Assembly (NCBI GenBank): GCA_028280675.1 | Contig: JANQLI010000214.1 | Coordinates: 1-20,025, forward strand | Origin: Alphaproteobacteria bacterium | Lineage (GTDB): Bacteria > Pseudomonadota > Alphaproteobacteria > SMXP01 | Reading direction: 5' to 3' | Length of the DNA stretch: 20,025 nt | In this document: positions 12,560 through 20,025 of the stretch, piece by piece | Numbering within the stretch: the stretch's first letter is position 1 | Layout: the number at the start of each line of letters is the position of its first letter | Translations under genes and position numbers: made by a program | Notes under the pieces: generated by a model | Seen by the model: the letters and a program-made list of their open reading frames with translations, nothing else | What the model was told of the DNA's origin: nothing | Databases searched by the model: none

Positions 12560-14584
12560 CTATTCATTACCTTCAGAATTATTCTTCTCCCCCTCCGTCT
12601 CCAGCGTGCCATCAATGGCTTGCTGGCAGAGCTCCTCTTTGCCAAGGCCGGATTTGAGAACGCCTGTCGCCACATTGCTGCCAATGGTGCCGAGTCCGCC
12701 GGTGAGAGCCGTGCCCGCCGCGGTTTTGGCAATGCTGAGCGCCACGCTGGTCGCTTTCGGCGCGTAACGTGGGGCGGCCAGCGTGCCGCCAATGGCATAG
12801 TCAAATTCAAAATTCACCACGCTAAGGTCTTGCGCGCGCGGGTGCAGGTTGATGTCAATGTCTTCCGTGCCAAGATTAATCGTGCCATCACCGGTGATTT
12901 GGATGAGATCGGTCTCCATCAACAAAATCTTGCTTGTGGCCAGTCCTTTGTCGATGTCGAAGCGGCTGACCACACAGTGCAGTGGCGTTTCTTCAGACCC
13001 CACCGAAGAGGCGAGTGCGCGGAAAAAATCGGCGGCGAGAAAATCGATCACGCCGCTTTTAACGGTCCCGTCTTGAATAATCAATTCGCTGCTGCCCGAC
13101 AGCGTTTCGGCAATTTGTGTTGCACTCTGTCCTTGACCGTTAAGGGAGATGTGAAGATCTGTCTTGCCGGAAATGGCGTCATCATTGCCGAGCGATGTGA
13201 GAAGATCCGCTAAATCAATATCCGACAGCGTGGCCTCGACCGTGAGAGAGGGTGTCGCGTTCACATCAAGAGCGAAAGAGCCGGTAAATGTTCCGCCGCT
13301 TAGGTTGAACGTGACCGCCTTTGTTTGCAATACGCCATCTTGCGCTATGACTGCACTGGTGAGATTGGTCAGGGTGAGATCGTCATACACCACTTTGTCC
13401 GCTTGCACGGTGAGATCACCGGTCACAGCTATCAAATCCTCAAGGGGCAGCGGATCGGACGAAAACACCCGTTGAGGCTTGCTGCTGGCCGTTTTTTGGG
13501 CGCCTTCTGATGTGCGCACATCTTTTGTAGGCTGGCCTGCTTGCGCGTCAGAACTTTCAAAGAAACGATTGAGATCAATCACATCCGTTTTGATCTCACC
13601 GGAGATGTTCAACGTTTCGCCTTGCGCGATACGCAGATTACCGGTGACAGTGCTGTCATCCAAAGCAAGCCGCATATTGTTGAGATCAATGCTGTCTCTC
13701 TTACCAGCGACACGGCCTTCCATCTGAATGGCCTTAACAGGGAAATCAATCCGATTTTTTGTGATGGCGACAAGAGCAGGAAGGTCAGCGATGTGTCCTC
13801 TGACATTGAGGTTAAACATATTATGCGCAAGGCTCTCGATAGAGCCCTGAATCATGAGCGCATTCTGATCTAGTTGTGAGGTGACATCGAGAGAGGCGCT
13901 CTTGCCACTGAGCAAACCGGTCAACGCGGTCACGGTTCCAGCGGTGCGGTAGGGACTTTTATTGTATGTCCCGTGTGTTGTGAATTGCGTGACGTTATCT
14001 GCAGTTTGCAATGCGCCTTCTACGATATGCACTTCTTGTGTCTGATCGATCTCCAGATCGTGATAACGCAAAGTGACATTGTTGAATGTCAGGTTTGGAA
14101 GGGCAGACGATTGCGCGCCTGCTTCGTCTTTTGCATCTGTGCTCGCGGGCGGTGATGTTGCGGGCGTACTTGGTGTGTTCGCGATCCAATTTTGCGCGCC
14201 GCTCTCGTTTTCTTCGAGTGATATTTCAGCATCTTGAATATGCACCTCCGCGATCGAGAGTGTTCCAGTCAGCAAAGGGGCAAGGGTCAGCGTCGCGATG
14301 ACCCGATCAATTTTGCTGAAGTGCTCTGCCTGTCCCCAATCCGCATTCGGCACGGTGATATTTTGCGCTGTGACTTTCAGACCGTGGTCATAATCCAGCG
14401 TGATGGGCCCTGCGATGGTGACGGGGCGTCCAGCGGCGGCAGTGATGTCATTCTGAAAGGCTTTGGCAAGGGATGTGAGATCCTGACTGAAAAGATAAAC
14501 TGTGCTGGCCAGAATCCCGGTTCCGATCACAGCAGGCGCAACCCAGAGAAGGGATTTTGTAGGAAGGGGAGGGTGTTTAGGCAT
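12560..14584 (-). CDS. AsmA family protein
   Basis: A 674-aa AsmA-type envelope protein. One N-terminal membrane helix (LLWVAPAVIGTGILASTVYL, about residues 12-31) is followed by a large periplasmic domain of amphipathic beta repeats, such as VTGDLTVQADKVVYDDLTL and LSGGTFTGSFALDV. The typical AsmA C-terminal region follows (GTEDIDINLHPRAQ, then a glycine/alanine-rich end). A Pro/Thr/Ser-rich low-complexity linker lies at about residues 135-160. AsmA-like proteins are thought to form bridges for phospholipid transport to the outer membrane. ATG 14584 was chosen; a GTG at 14623 would add 13 residues before the membrane helix. It follows a TonB receptor gene by 72 bp on the same strand and may be co-transcribed, though a weak hairpin lies in the gap. 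Confidence 0.88.
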   Translation of the reverse strand: MPKHPPLPTKSLLWVAPAVIGTGILASTVYLFSQDLTSLAKAFQNDITAAAGRPVTIAGPITLDYDHGLKVTAQNITVPNADWGQAEHFSKIDRVIATLTLAPLLTGTLSIAEVHIQDAEISLEENESGAQNWIANTPSTPATSPPASTDAKDEAGAQSSALPNLTFNNVTLRYHDLEIDQTQEVHIVEGALQTADNVTQFTTHGTYNKSPYRTAGTVTALTGLLSGKSASLDVTSQLDQNALMIQGSIESLAHNMFNLNVRGHIADLPALVAITKNRIDFPVKAIQMEGRVAGKRDSIDLNNMRLALDDSTVTGNLRIAQGETLNISGEIKTDVIDLNRFFESSDAQAGQPTKDVRTSEGAQKTASSKPQRVFSSDPLPLEDLIAVTGDLTVQADKVVYDDLTLTNLTSAVIAQDGVLQTKAVTFNLSGGTFTGSFALDVNATPSLTVEATLSDIDLADLLTSLGNDDAISGKTDLHISLNGQGQSATQIAETLSGSSELIIQDGTVKSGVIDFLAADFFRALASSVGSEETPLHCVVSRFDIDKGLATSKILLMETDLIQITGDGTINLGTEDIDINLHPRAQDLSVVNFEFDYAIGGTLAAPRYAPKATSVALSIAKTAAGTALTGGLGTIGSNVATGVLKSGLGKEELCQQAIDGTLETEGEKNNSEGNE

Positions 14585-14656
14585 GGAGGTTTCCACATCA
14601 ATACGGAACGTGTTGGCCGACACTAAACCGCCAATGTGATCAGATTATGTCGGCGT

Positions 14657-16693
14657 TTAAAACCGCAGGCGAATCCCAATTTCGCCCGCGCGCTCTTCGC
14701 CAGGGAAGTAGCGCTCGTCGCTAAAGGCAAAATCGGCCCGTTCGGCGTAATCCGTATTGGTGAGATTGCGGACCGCGCCGAAAATCTCCACGCCCTCTTT
14801 CACTTCCCAGGACGCGCGCACATTCACCAGATCATGCCCGTCATAGCGGTGGGCGTTGGCCGGGTCTGTGTAATAGTCTCCCATATGCACCCATTCGAGC
14901 TCGGTGCGGATGTCCTCACGCGGGGTCCAGGTGAGGCGGGTATTGGCGGTGAAGCGCGGCGCGGTATCGACATCATTACCATCGACCACGCCGCTGGCGG
15001 TGTTGCTAAAATCGTAAATGTGGCGGGCGTAAGCCGCGCCAATGCCTAACGAGAGCGTGTCACAGAGCTGTGTTATGACATCCGCTTCGACGCCCCAATG
15101 GCGGGTTTTGCCGTCAGTGACGTTAAAGCCCGCAGCATCGCGGAAAAAGAAATTCTTTTTGCGCATCGCATACGCGGCGACTTGATAAGTGGTGTTGCCG
15201 ACTTGCCCGCGCGCGCCGATTTCGAAACTGTCGAGCTCTTCTTCGTCGATCTCCCCCACCACTTGCTTAATTTGCAGACGGTAAGCATCGGTGGTTTGCG
15301 GCGCGCGGGCCCCGCGCGCGTAATTGGCGAAGAGAGCATTGTTGCGATTGAGCTGGTACACCAGACCGAGCTTCGGTGTGACAGTTACGAAAGTGTCGCG
15401 GCGATCTGCGGCGCGCCGGAAACGGCCAACAACATCTGCAGACGTTTTGTTATCGTAATCATATTCCGTCGCTTCAACACGTAGGCCCGCGATCACGCGA
15501 AGGTCTTCGGTCGTTTGCCATTCGCCATGGGCGTAAAGCGCGCCGACCAAAGCCTCCACGTCATAATCGTAATGCAGCCCTTTGGTGAACGTGCCAAATA
15601 CAGTATCAATGAATTGTTCCTCTTTCAGCGTGCCTTTGGTCCATTCCACATCGGCGCCAAGGATGAATCTGTTCTCGCCAAAATCCCAATAAAGGGTGTT
15701 TTGCGCGCCGAAACTATAATGTCCATTTTCTTCCAAGGCTTGGCTGGGGAGGAAATGCATCAAGAACTCCATCTCATTCCAGCGGGCGTAAGGAGTCACG
15801 GCCAGTGTCAGCGTCTCGGTGATGTCTTGTTCGTAACGCAGCGCCGTGCGTAAGGCGCGCGTATAGCGATAGGCTTCCGGATTGGGATTGCTGCGGGCAA
15901 GTTCACTGTCTTTGTAAGCATCCGGCCCTTCAATAAACCCAGCCGTTTCTTGATTGAGATTGTGCCCCGAGAGTGTGAACGTCAGCCGCTTATCCCCTTT
16001 ATCCCAATCGCTGCGCAGAGTGATCTTTTGTTGATCTAGGCCTGCATGCTGGCGATAGCCGCCTTCATGGGTCAAGGTCAGGCCGCCGAAGAATCCCGTT
16101 GCGCCGCGTGTCTGCGATGTCGTGGCGTTCATTTGCAGGCGTTCAAAAGACCCGACGCTGACATCCAGTGTGGAGTGTTCTGCACGAGAAGAAGGGGTCA
16201 AGACATTGATCAATCCGTGTACGGCGTTTGAGCCATAAAACGCGCTGCCCGGACCGCGCACGATTTCTACCCCTCCAGCGATTTCACTATGCGCTTCAAA
16301 GAGTCCATTGACATTGGCAAAGCCCGCTGCCCGCAACGGCACGCCATCTTCCAAATAGAGAAACGACCCTGCGCCTGCGCCGCTTGTCAGAACCGGCGAA
16401 CGCATAGAGGTCAAATGCTCTTGCCCGTTGCCGCGTTGAATGTTCATCCCAGGAATCCGGTTGAGGGTTTCAGAGAGGTGATCAGAGGCCAGGAAAGTGA
16501 TTTCCGCTGCGTTCAGGCGGGCAATATTGTTCGGAATTTCAGCCAGTGCCGCCCCGCGGCGATTGGTGGTCACGACAATCTCGTTAAGAGGGCTTTTTGT
16601 CTCCTTTTCAGCGGCCATACTTGGCAGCGCCATGGGCTCAAAGGCAGAAGACAAGACACCAAGACCAAGTGCCAAACCAGAGTGAAAACGCAT
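14657..16693 (-). CDS. TonB-dependent outer-membrane receptor
   Basis: A complete 678-aa receptor. Signal peptide (MRFHSGLALGLGVLSSAFEP, cleavage probably near SMAA|EK), TonB box EIVVTTNR, plug domain with LSETLNRIPGMNIQRGNG and VEIVRGPGSAFYGSNAVHG, then a beta barrel ending in IGIRLRF with the terminal Phe needed for outer-membrane insertion. The barrel has the usual conserved piece NALFANYARGARAPQ and the last-strand signature VRNLTNTDYAE. The ligand cannot be read; siderophores, cobalamin, metals or other small molecules are all possible. It follows the deiodinase-like gene by 96 bp on the same strand. Start ATG 16693 has AGG about nine bases upstream. Confidence 0.93.
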   Translation of the reverse strand: MRFHSGLALGLGVLSSAFEPMALPSMAAEKETKSPLNEIVVTTNRRGAALAEIPNNIARLNAAEITFLASDHLSETLNRIPGMNIQRGNGQEHLTSMRSPVLTSGAGAGSFLYLEDGVPLRAAGFANVNGLFEAHSEIAGGVEIVRGPGSAFYGSNAVHGLINVLTPSSRAEHSTLDVSVGSFERLQMNATTSQTRGATGFFGGLTLTHEGGYRQHAGLDQQKITLRSDWDKGDKRLTFTLSGHNLNQETAGFIEGPDAYKDSELARSNPNPEAYRYTRALRTALRYEQDITETLTLAVTPYARWNEMEFLMHFLPSQALEENGHYSFGAQNTLYWDFGENRFILGADVEWTKGTLKEEQFIDTVFGTFTKGLHYDYDVEALVGALYAHGEWQTTEDLRVIAGLRVEATEYDYDNKTSADVVGRFRRAADRRDTFVTVTPKLGLVYQLNRNNALFANYARGARAPQTTDAYRLQIKQVVGEIDEEELDSFEIGARGQVGNTTYQVAAYAMRKKNFFFRDAAGFNVTDGKTRHWGVEADVITQLCDTLSLGIGAAYARHIYDFSNTASGVVDGNDVDTAPRFTANTRLTWTPREDIRTELEWVHMGDYYTDPANAHRYDGHDLVNVRASWEVKEGVEIFGAVRNLTNTDYAERADFAFSDERYFPGEERAGEIGIRLRF

Positions 16694-16789
16694 TATGATG
16701 ACCTGTACTTAAATTCCCCGCACGGGATATGGCATATTGCTGAATTGATGTCCAGGTGAAGAGCAGTGTTTCCACCTTAAAGGCGGGCT

Positions 16790-17446
16790 CTAATCTTTCT
16801 GCGCCTTTAATGCGTTTTCCCACTGATCGATTTCAGCCATCGGGAAGGGGCCGGGGGCGGAGCGATAGGCAATCGCGCCATCCGCAGTCATGATATAGAG
16901 CCGTTCGGGCCAGGCGACATAAGCGCGGCCTGCATCATCGTTCATATTATCAAGCGCGACTGGCATGGTGATCTGCATGCGCTCATGGCATATTTTCGCG
17001 ATCTCCGCACGGGCCTCCAATGTTGTGGGTTGTTGGAACACCACGTCTTGTTTTGTATTAATGTTGAGCCGCCACTCATCTTCCGCATGGGCTTCCCGTA
17101 CATAGATCGTTAAGAAGGCGTAATCATCTTTGTAATGACGATAGATGCTATTAAAGCGATCAATCTGACCGCGATAGATCGGACACGTGTAACTCCCGAA
17201 GAGAAGGGCGAGAGGCCGTCCTTGATAATCCGCAAGCGTTATTGTGCGATGATCATTTAAGGCTGTGACATGAAAATCCGGCGCGGTGTCTCCTACCTTT
17301 GGTGCTGTTGCTTCCAAGCGATTCCGTTCGCCTTCATATGTTTCCATGACATCGGGTGGGGGGAGTTCAAAGGCATCCATAAAGGCATTGATGTCGTCAT
17401 CCAATGTCCACGGTTGCATCAATTGCCAGGGTTTCGGATTATTCAT
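16790..17446 (-). CDS. Deiodinase-like thioredoxin-fold protein with Cys at the selenocysteine position
   Basis: A 218-aa protein. The central motif LFGSYTCPIYRGQIDRF (Cys88) aligns with the active site of iodothyronine deiodinases (FGSCTUPPF), Cys replacing selenocysteine. A second deiodinase signature, IYVREAHAEDEW, follows at about 114-125, and the C-terminal part (WPERLYIMTADGAIAYRSAPG) also fits the family. The Cys before the active site in deiodinases is Tyr here (SYTC). There is no signal peptide, so it is cytoplasmic. Bacterial members are mostly uncharacterised; peroxiredoxin-like activity is as likely as dehalogenation. Its ATG overlaps the stop codon of the SDR gene upstream (TAATG), so the two are translated together. 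Family call good, activity unknown. Confidence 0.82.
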   Translation of the reverse strand: MNNPKPWQLMQPWTLDDDINAFMDAFELPPPDVMETYEGERNRLEATAPKVGDTAPDFHVTALNDHRTITLADYQGRPLALLFGSYTCPIYRGQIDRFNSIYRHYKDDYAFLTIYVREAHAEDEWRLNINTKQDVVFQQPTTLEARAEIAKICHERMQITMPVALDNMNDDAGRAYVAWPERLYIMTADGAIAYRSAPGPFPMAEIDQWENALKAQKD

Positions 17447-18297
17447 TACTGTGTCTTTTCTCTGGCAAGTTGCGCGTTGAGGTCTTCGTCATTCAAGAGC
17501 TGGTTGATTTGATCTTGCCATGCGCCGGGCTCTATATCATCGCGATTGACGATTTCAAATGTGGTGTTGTGACTGGCAGGATTGCGTAACGTTTCAAGAA
17601 ACACCAGGGCCAAGTCATCGCGGGAAATCGTGCCGCGAAAAATATCTTTCCATTTATCGCCTTGCACAATGGACACGCCTTTTTCGCCAGTCGGCGCGTC
17701 CACCAAACCGGTTGGGCGGATGATGGTGTAAGTGACGCCGCTTGCGCGGAGATGTTCTTCCCCTTTAATCCGCCAGGTTAGGGCATTGCCGAGCACCTTA
17801 TTTAATGGATGATCGGGATCGCTCGCACCGAGCGCTGTCAGCAGAACGAAATGTTCAACATTATGTGCGACAGCGGCATCGACGAGATTCACGACGCCTT
17901 TGTAATCGACAAATTCAGGGCCGTTTGGACCTTCCCGTTCGCGCGAGCCCACCACGCTGATCACCATATCCACACCGCCCATGATTTCCATCATGCGATC
18001 GGCATCGCGGACATCGCCTTCCACCCAATTCATGTCGCGATACTCTTCGCCCCAGCGCTCAATAGCCCGCTCTTCATTGCGGGTGAGCGATTTAATCGTC
18101 AGGCCTTGGTCTTTGAGGTGACGAATAACATAGTGCCCGGTGCGTCCGGATGCCCCGGCCACCAGAATCGTTTTCTCACGCAGATCGATGCTCTTTTGCC
18201 GCCATCCCATCGTGTGTGCCGGCGCGGCCAAAGACACGATAAGTGCAAACGTGAAAAGTGCAGCGAAGCTGCGTGTCACAAGAGAGGGAAGATTCAC
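17446..18297 (-). CDS. NAD(P)-binding SDR-like protein with N-terminal export signal
   Basis: A 283-aa atypical short-chain dehydrogenase (NAD(P)H-binding, NmrA-like). It has the nucleotide motif TILVAGASGRTGHYV (GxSGxTG at 48-54), an acidic EGDVRDAD after the second strand, FVLLTALGAS (150-159), WRIKGEEHLR with a candidate catalytic Lys178 in place of YxxxK, and IRPTGLVD (193-200). The start is a GTG at 18297 with AAGGG about 11 bases upstream. From that start the protein has a signal-peptide-like N-terminus: a positive residue, the hydrophobic run FAALFTFALIVSLAA, then PAHT. The next ATG (18210) would remove this segment but lacks a ribosome binding site. An export signal is unusual for an enzyme binding NAD(P), and it may instead be a membrane anchor. 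Coupled to the deiodinase-like gene by a one-base overlap. Confidence 0.85.
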   Translation of the reverse strand: MNLPSLVTRSFAALFTFALIVSLAAPAHTMGWRQKSIDLREKTILVAGASGRTGHYVIRHLKDQGLTIKSLTRNEERAIERWGEEYRDMNWVEGDVRDADRMMEIMGGVDMVISVVGSREREGPNGPEFVDYKGVVNLVDAAVAHNVEHFVLLTALGASDPDHPLNKVLGNALTWRIKGEEHLRASGVTYTIIRPTGLVDAPTGEKGVSIVQGDKWKDIFRGTISRDDLALVFLETLRNPASHNTTFEIVNRDDIEPGAWQDQINQLLNDEDLNAQLAREKTQ

Positions 18298-18416
18298 CGT
18301 CCAATGCCCTTTTTATTTGAAAGGGGCAGTATGGGCGGTGCACAAAAAGACACACAAGTTCTGTTTCTCATGGGACCATTATGAAGATGGCTATGTGAGA
18401 AATATTAAGGGTGGTG

Positions 18417-18447
18417 GTAAGCGGACCTAAAGGGCAGATCCGCTTAC
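18417..18447. terminator. Hairpin behind the TonB receptor gene, possible terminator
   Basis: A perfect 9-bp stem, GTAAGCGGA/TCCGCTTAC, with a 13-nt loop lies 10 bp after the receptor stop codon. There is no T-run on either side, so it may be a stability hairpin instead of a rho-independent terminator; if it terminates, the SDR gene has its own promoter in the 160-bp gap. Confidence 0.4.
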
Positions 18448-18457
18448 ATGATTGCGT

Positions 18458-20025
18458 TTAGTAGGAGAAGGTCACGCGGAAAAAGGCGTTACGTCCATCA
18501 CCTGGCAGGCGCGCGCCAAGCGGCACATCACTGCCTATCACGCGATTGAACCCGGCCAGGTGCTCATCATAATCTTCATCAAGAAGGTTCTTGATACCAG
18601 CAACGAGTGACACATTGTCATTGATCTGCCATTCACTGTGCAGGTTCAGCAAGGTATGCCCCGATGTGATGAGCTCGCTATTTGTGTTTGAGACATCTTT
18701 TTGTTTGGCGACTCCAACAGCTTCCGCCGTGACCGACCAATCATCGCGCATATAGGTGAACGCGGCTGAGGCGCGCAATGGTGTGATGCGATAAAGATCG
18801 TCATCAATGTCGCGGCGCTTCCCACGCACATAGGTCAGGATACCATCCACATGGACATGATCGCTGAGTTGGAATCCCCACCCAGCGTCAATGCCGTATA
18901 GCTCCGCATCGACATTTGAGAATTGCAGCGGGGTGGAATCCCCGTTCATGGTGCTGACCATCACCGCCATGGGATTGGCCATCATGTCGATCGGTGACCC
19001 TTGAATGTAATCATCGACCCGGCGATAATAGATGCGCGGTGTGAAGTACCCGCGATCTGTTTCCCAATCAAAGCCAACATCCACTTCCGTGGCGACTTCG
19101 GGATCAAGGCCCACATCACCGATGTAATTGTTCCCATCGGCAAGGCCTGCAGAGGCTTCTATGGGGAGCCAGGTATAGCGCTCGACATAGAACGGCGTCC
19201 GCGTTTTGCGCCCAATCGCAAAGGTGAGGTCAAACTCATCCGAGAGAGCGTAGGCAAAGCGTGCGACGGCATCAATATTGTTGTCGGTTTGTGACCGATC
19301 AGAGGCATTAAAAGTTGCCGCGAGCATGTGTGCCCCCATGGGAAGCACCGGCGCGACGGCAGCGTCACTGGCATCTGTCTTCACTTGCGTGAAGCGTGCG
19401 CCGATTTGCATATCGAGTGCGCCCTTGGTGCCTTCCCATTCGATATAGGCGCCGGTGCTGTCTTTCTCGGCCTCGTTAATATTGTTGATGAAGAACATGG
19501 CCATGTTTGGATTGAAAATGTCCATGCTGTTTTTACCGTAATGCCCATCAAGACCAAAGGTCAGTTTTCCGCCGAGAGCATCCCACCGTGCATTGACTTT
19601 AAAACCGATCTCTTCGCTCTCTGTATCGACAAAGCGGAACATCATTGGGCTCATTGGCGGTGTACGGAATGAGAAGTTGTCCATCTCATGATCCACTTCC
19701 GTGTAATACACTTGCCCATCGACAGTGACGTCACCCCAATCGCCTTTATAGGTGAGATTGAGAATGTCCGTGTCGATCAATTGCGTATCCATGGGAAGAG
19801 ATGGGTTCCCAGCATGATCTGTTTTGTGACGCCGGTAATCGAGTCCGACTTGATGATCAGTGATCTTGAAGCCAAATCCGGCGCCATAGACATGACGCTC
19901 GAAGTCAGTCGGAGTGATTTTTCCGCCATCAAATTCCGTATCTTCGCCGTCTTCCAAGCTGCCGAGCACATGAAAACGGAACGACTCATTACCTGCGCCA
20001 ACGAGTCCGCCAACCGCATAACTTT
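18458..20025 (-). CDS. TonB-dependent receptor, C-terminal 521 residues (cut by window edge)
   Basis: The frame runs open to the end of the window, so the signal peptide, TonB box and plug lie outside. What is seen is a beta barrel: alternating amphipathic strands, the conserved ASDEFDLTFAIGRKTRTPFYVE-type segment (ALSDEFDLTFAIGRKTRTP), VAGIKNLLDEDYDEHLAGFN near the end, and the terminal strand NAFFRVTFSY with an aromatic last residue. Several loops are rich in methionine (PPMSPMMF, NPNMAMFF, MMANPMAVMVSTM), which hints at a copper or other soft-metal ligand, as in OprC/NosA-type receptors; this is inference only. It is not closely similar to the other receptor in the window. Confidence 0.9.
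   Translation of the reverse strand, partial: SYAVGGLVGAGNESFRFHVLGSLEDGEDTEFDGGKITPTDFERHVYGAGFGFKITDHQVGLDYRRHKTDHAGNPSLPMDTQLIDTDILNLTYKGDWGDVTVDGQVYYTEVDHEMDNFSFRTPPMSPMMFRFVDTESEEIGFKVNARWDALGGKLTFGLDGHYGKNSMDIFNPNMAMFFINNINEAEKDSTGAYIEWEGTKGALDMQIGARFTQVKTDASDAAVAPVLPMGAHMLAATFNASDRSQTDNNIDAVARFAYALSDEFDLTFAIGRKTRTPFYVERYTWLPIEASAGLADGNNYIGDVGLDPEVATEVDVGFDWETDRGYFTPRIYYRRVDDYIQGSPIDMMANPMAVMVSTMNGDSTPLQFSNVDAELYGIDAGWGFQLSDHVHVDGILTYVRGKRRDIDDDLYRITPLRASAAFTYMRDDWSVTAEAVGVAKQKDVSNTNSELITSGHTLLNLHSEWQINDNVSLVAGIKNLLDEDYDEHLAGFNRVIGSDVPLGARLPGDGRNAFFRVTFSY

Noticed and set aside
12545..13213. 222-codon open frame on the plus strand
   Set aside because: Antisense to the AsmA gene, whose frame gives a recognisable protein; the plus-strand translation is Arg-rich and featureless.

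Overview
The window looks like chromosomal DNA of an alphaproteobacterium. The evidence is a Tad/Flp pilus locus with a CpaA-type prepilin peptidase, a short class I ribonucleotide reductase of the type seen in that class, a pabB-pabA-pabC folate operon, TonB-dependent receptors with an AsmA protein (so an outer membrane is present), and two families of short palindromic repeats that are common in alphaproteobacteria. I cannot name a genus from the sequence alone.

Layout. 1-822 (minus strand): prepilin peptidase gene (cpaA-like) and the 55-residue Flp pilin, separated by a terminator. 823-1126 is a divergent regulatory region with a 24-bp inverted repeat. 1127-4439 (plus): a secreted protein with the CpaC N-terminal domain, a strong terminator, a perfect 26-bp palindrome, then three pilus proteins (a TadG-like vWA protein and two TadE-like minor pilins). 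4462-7335 (minus): pabB, pabA and pabC as a tightly coupled operon for p-aminobenzoate. 7336-7942: a 607-bp region with the pab promoter side, a probable nrdA promoter with an NrdR-like box, and a long structured leader. 7943-12096 (plus): nrdA and nrdB, unusually separated by about 1.2 kb that holds a small GIY-YIG nuclease gene, a cluster of palindromic repeats and an AT-rich small membrane-protein gene. A second, different GIY-YIG gene lies just behind nrdB, enclosed between two palindromes in opposite orientation. 12560-20025 (minus): TonB receptor (cut by the window edge), an exported SDR-like protein, a deiodinase-like thioredoxin-fold protein, a second TonB receptor and an AsmA protein, read in that order.

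The most interesting part is the nrd region. Two repeat families each enclose a different GIY-YIG gene. In family A two copies share identical asymmetric core segments, yet their outer arms and inner stems have unrelated sequences that are still perfectly or almost perfectly self-complementary. In family B three 32-bp copies differ mostly by paired, compensatory changes. In module 2 the stop codon of the nuclease gene is made by the repeat core itself. This is compatible with a repeat/nuclease partnership analogous to REP sequences and RAYT transposases, but with a GIY-YIG enzyme. That is a hypothesis: the window has only one example of each.

Functionally, the left third builds and processes Tad pili, the pab operon feeds folate synthesis (needed for thymidylate), and nrdAB makes deoxynucleotides. 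The right third is an envelope and uptake locus whose substrate cannot be read from the sequence.
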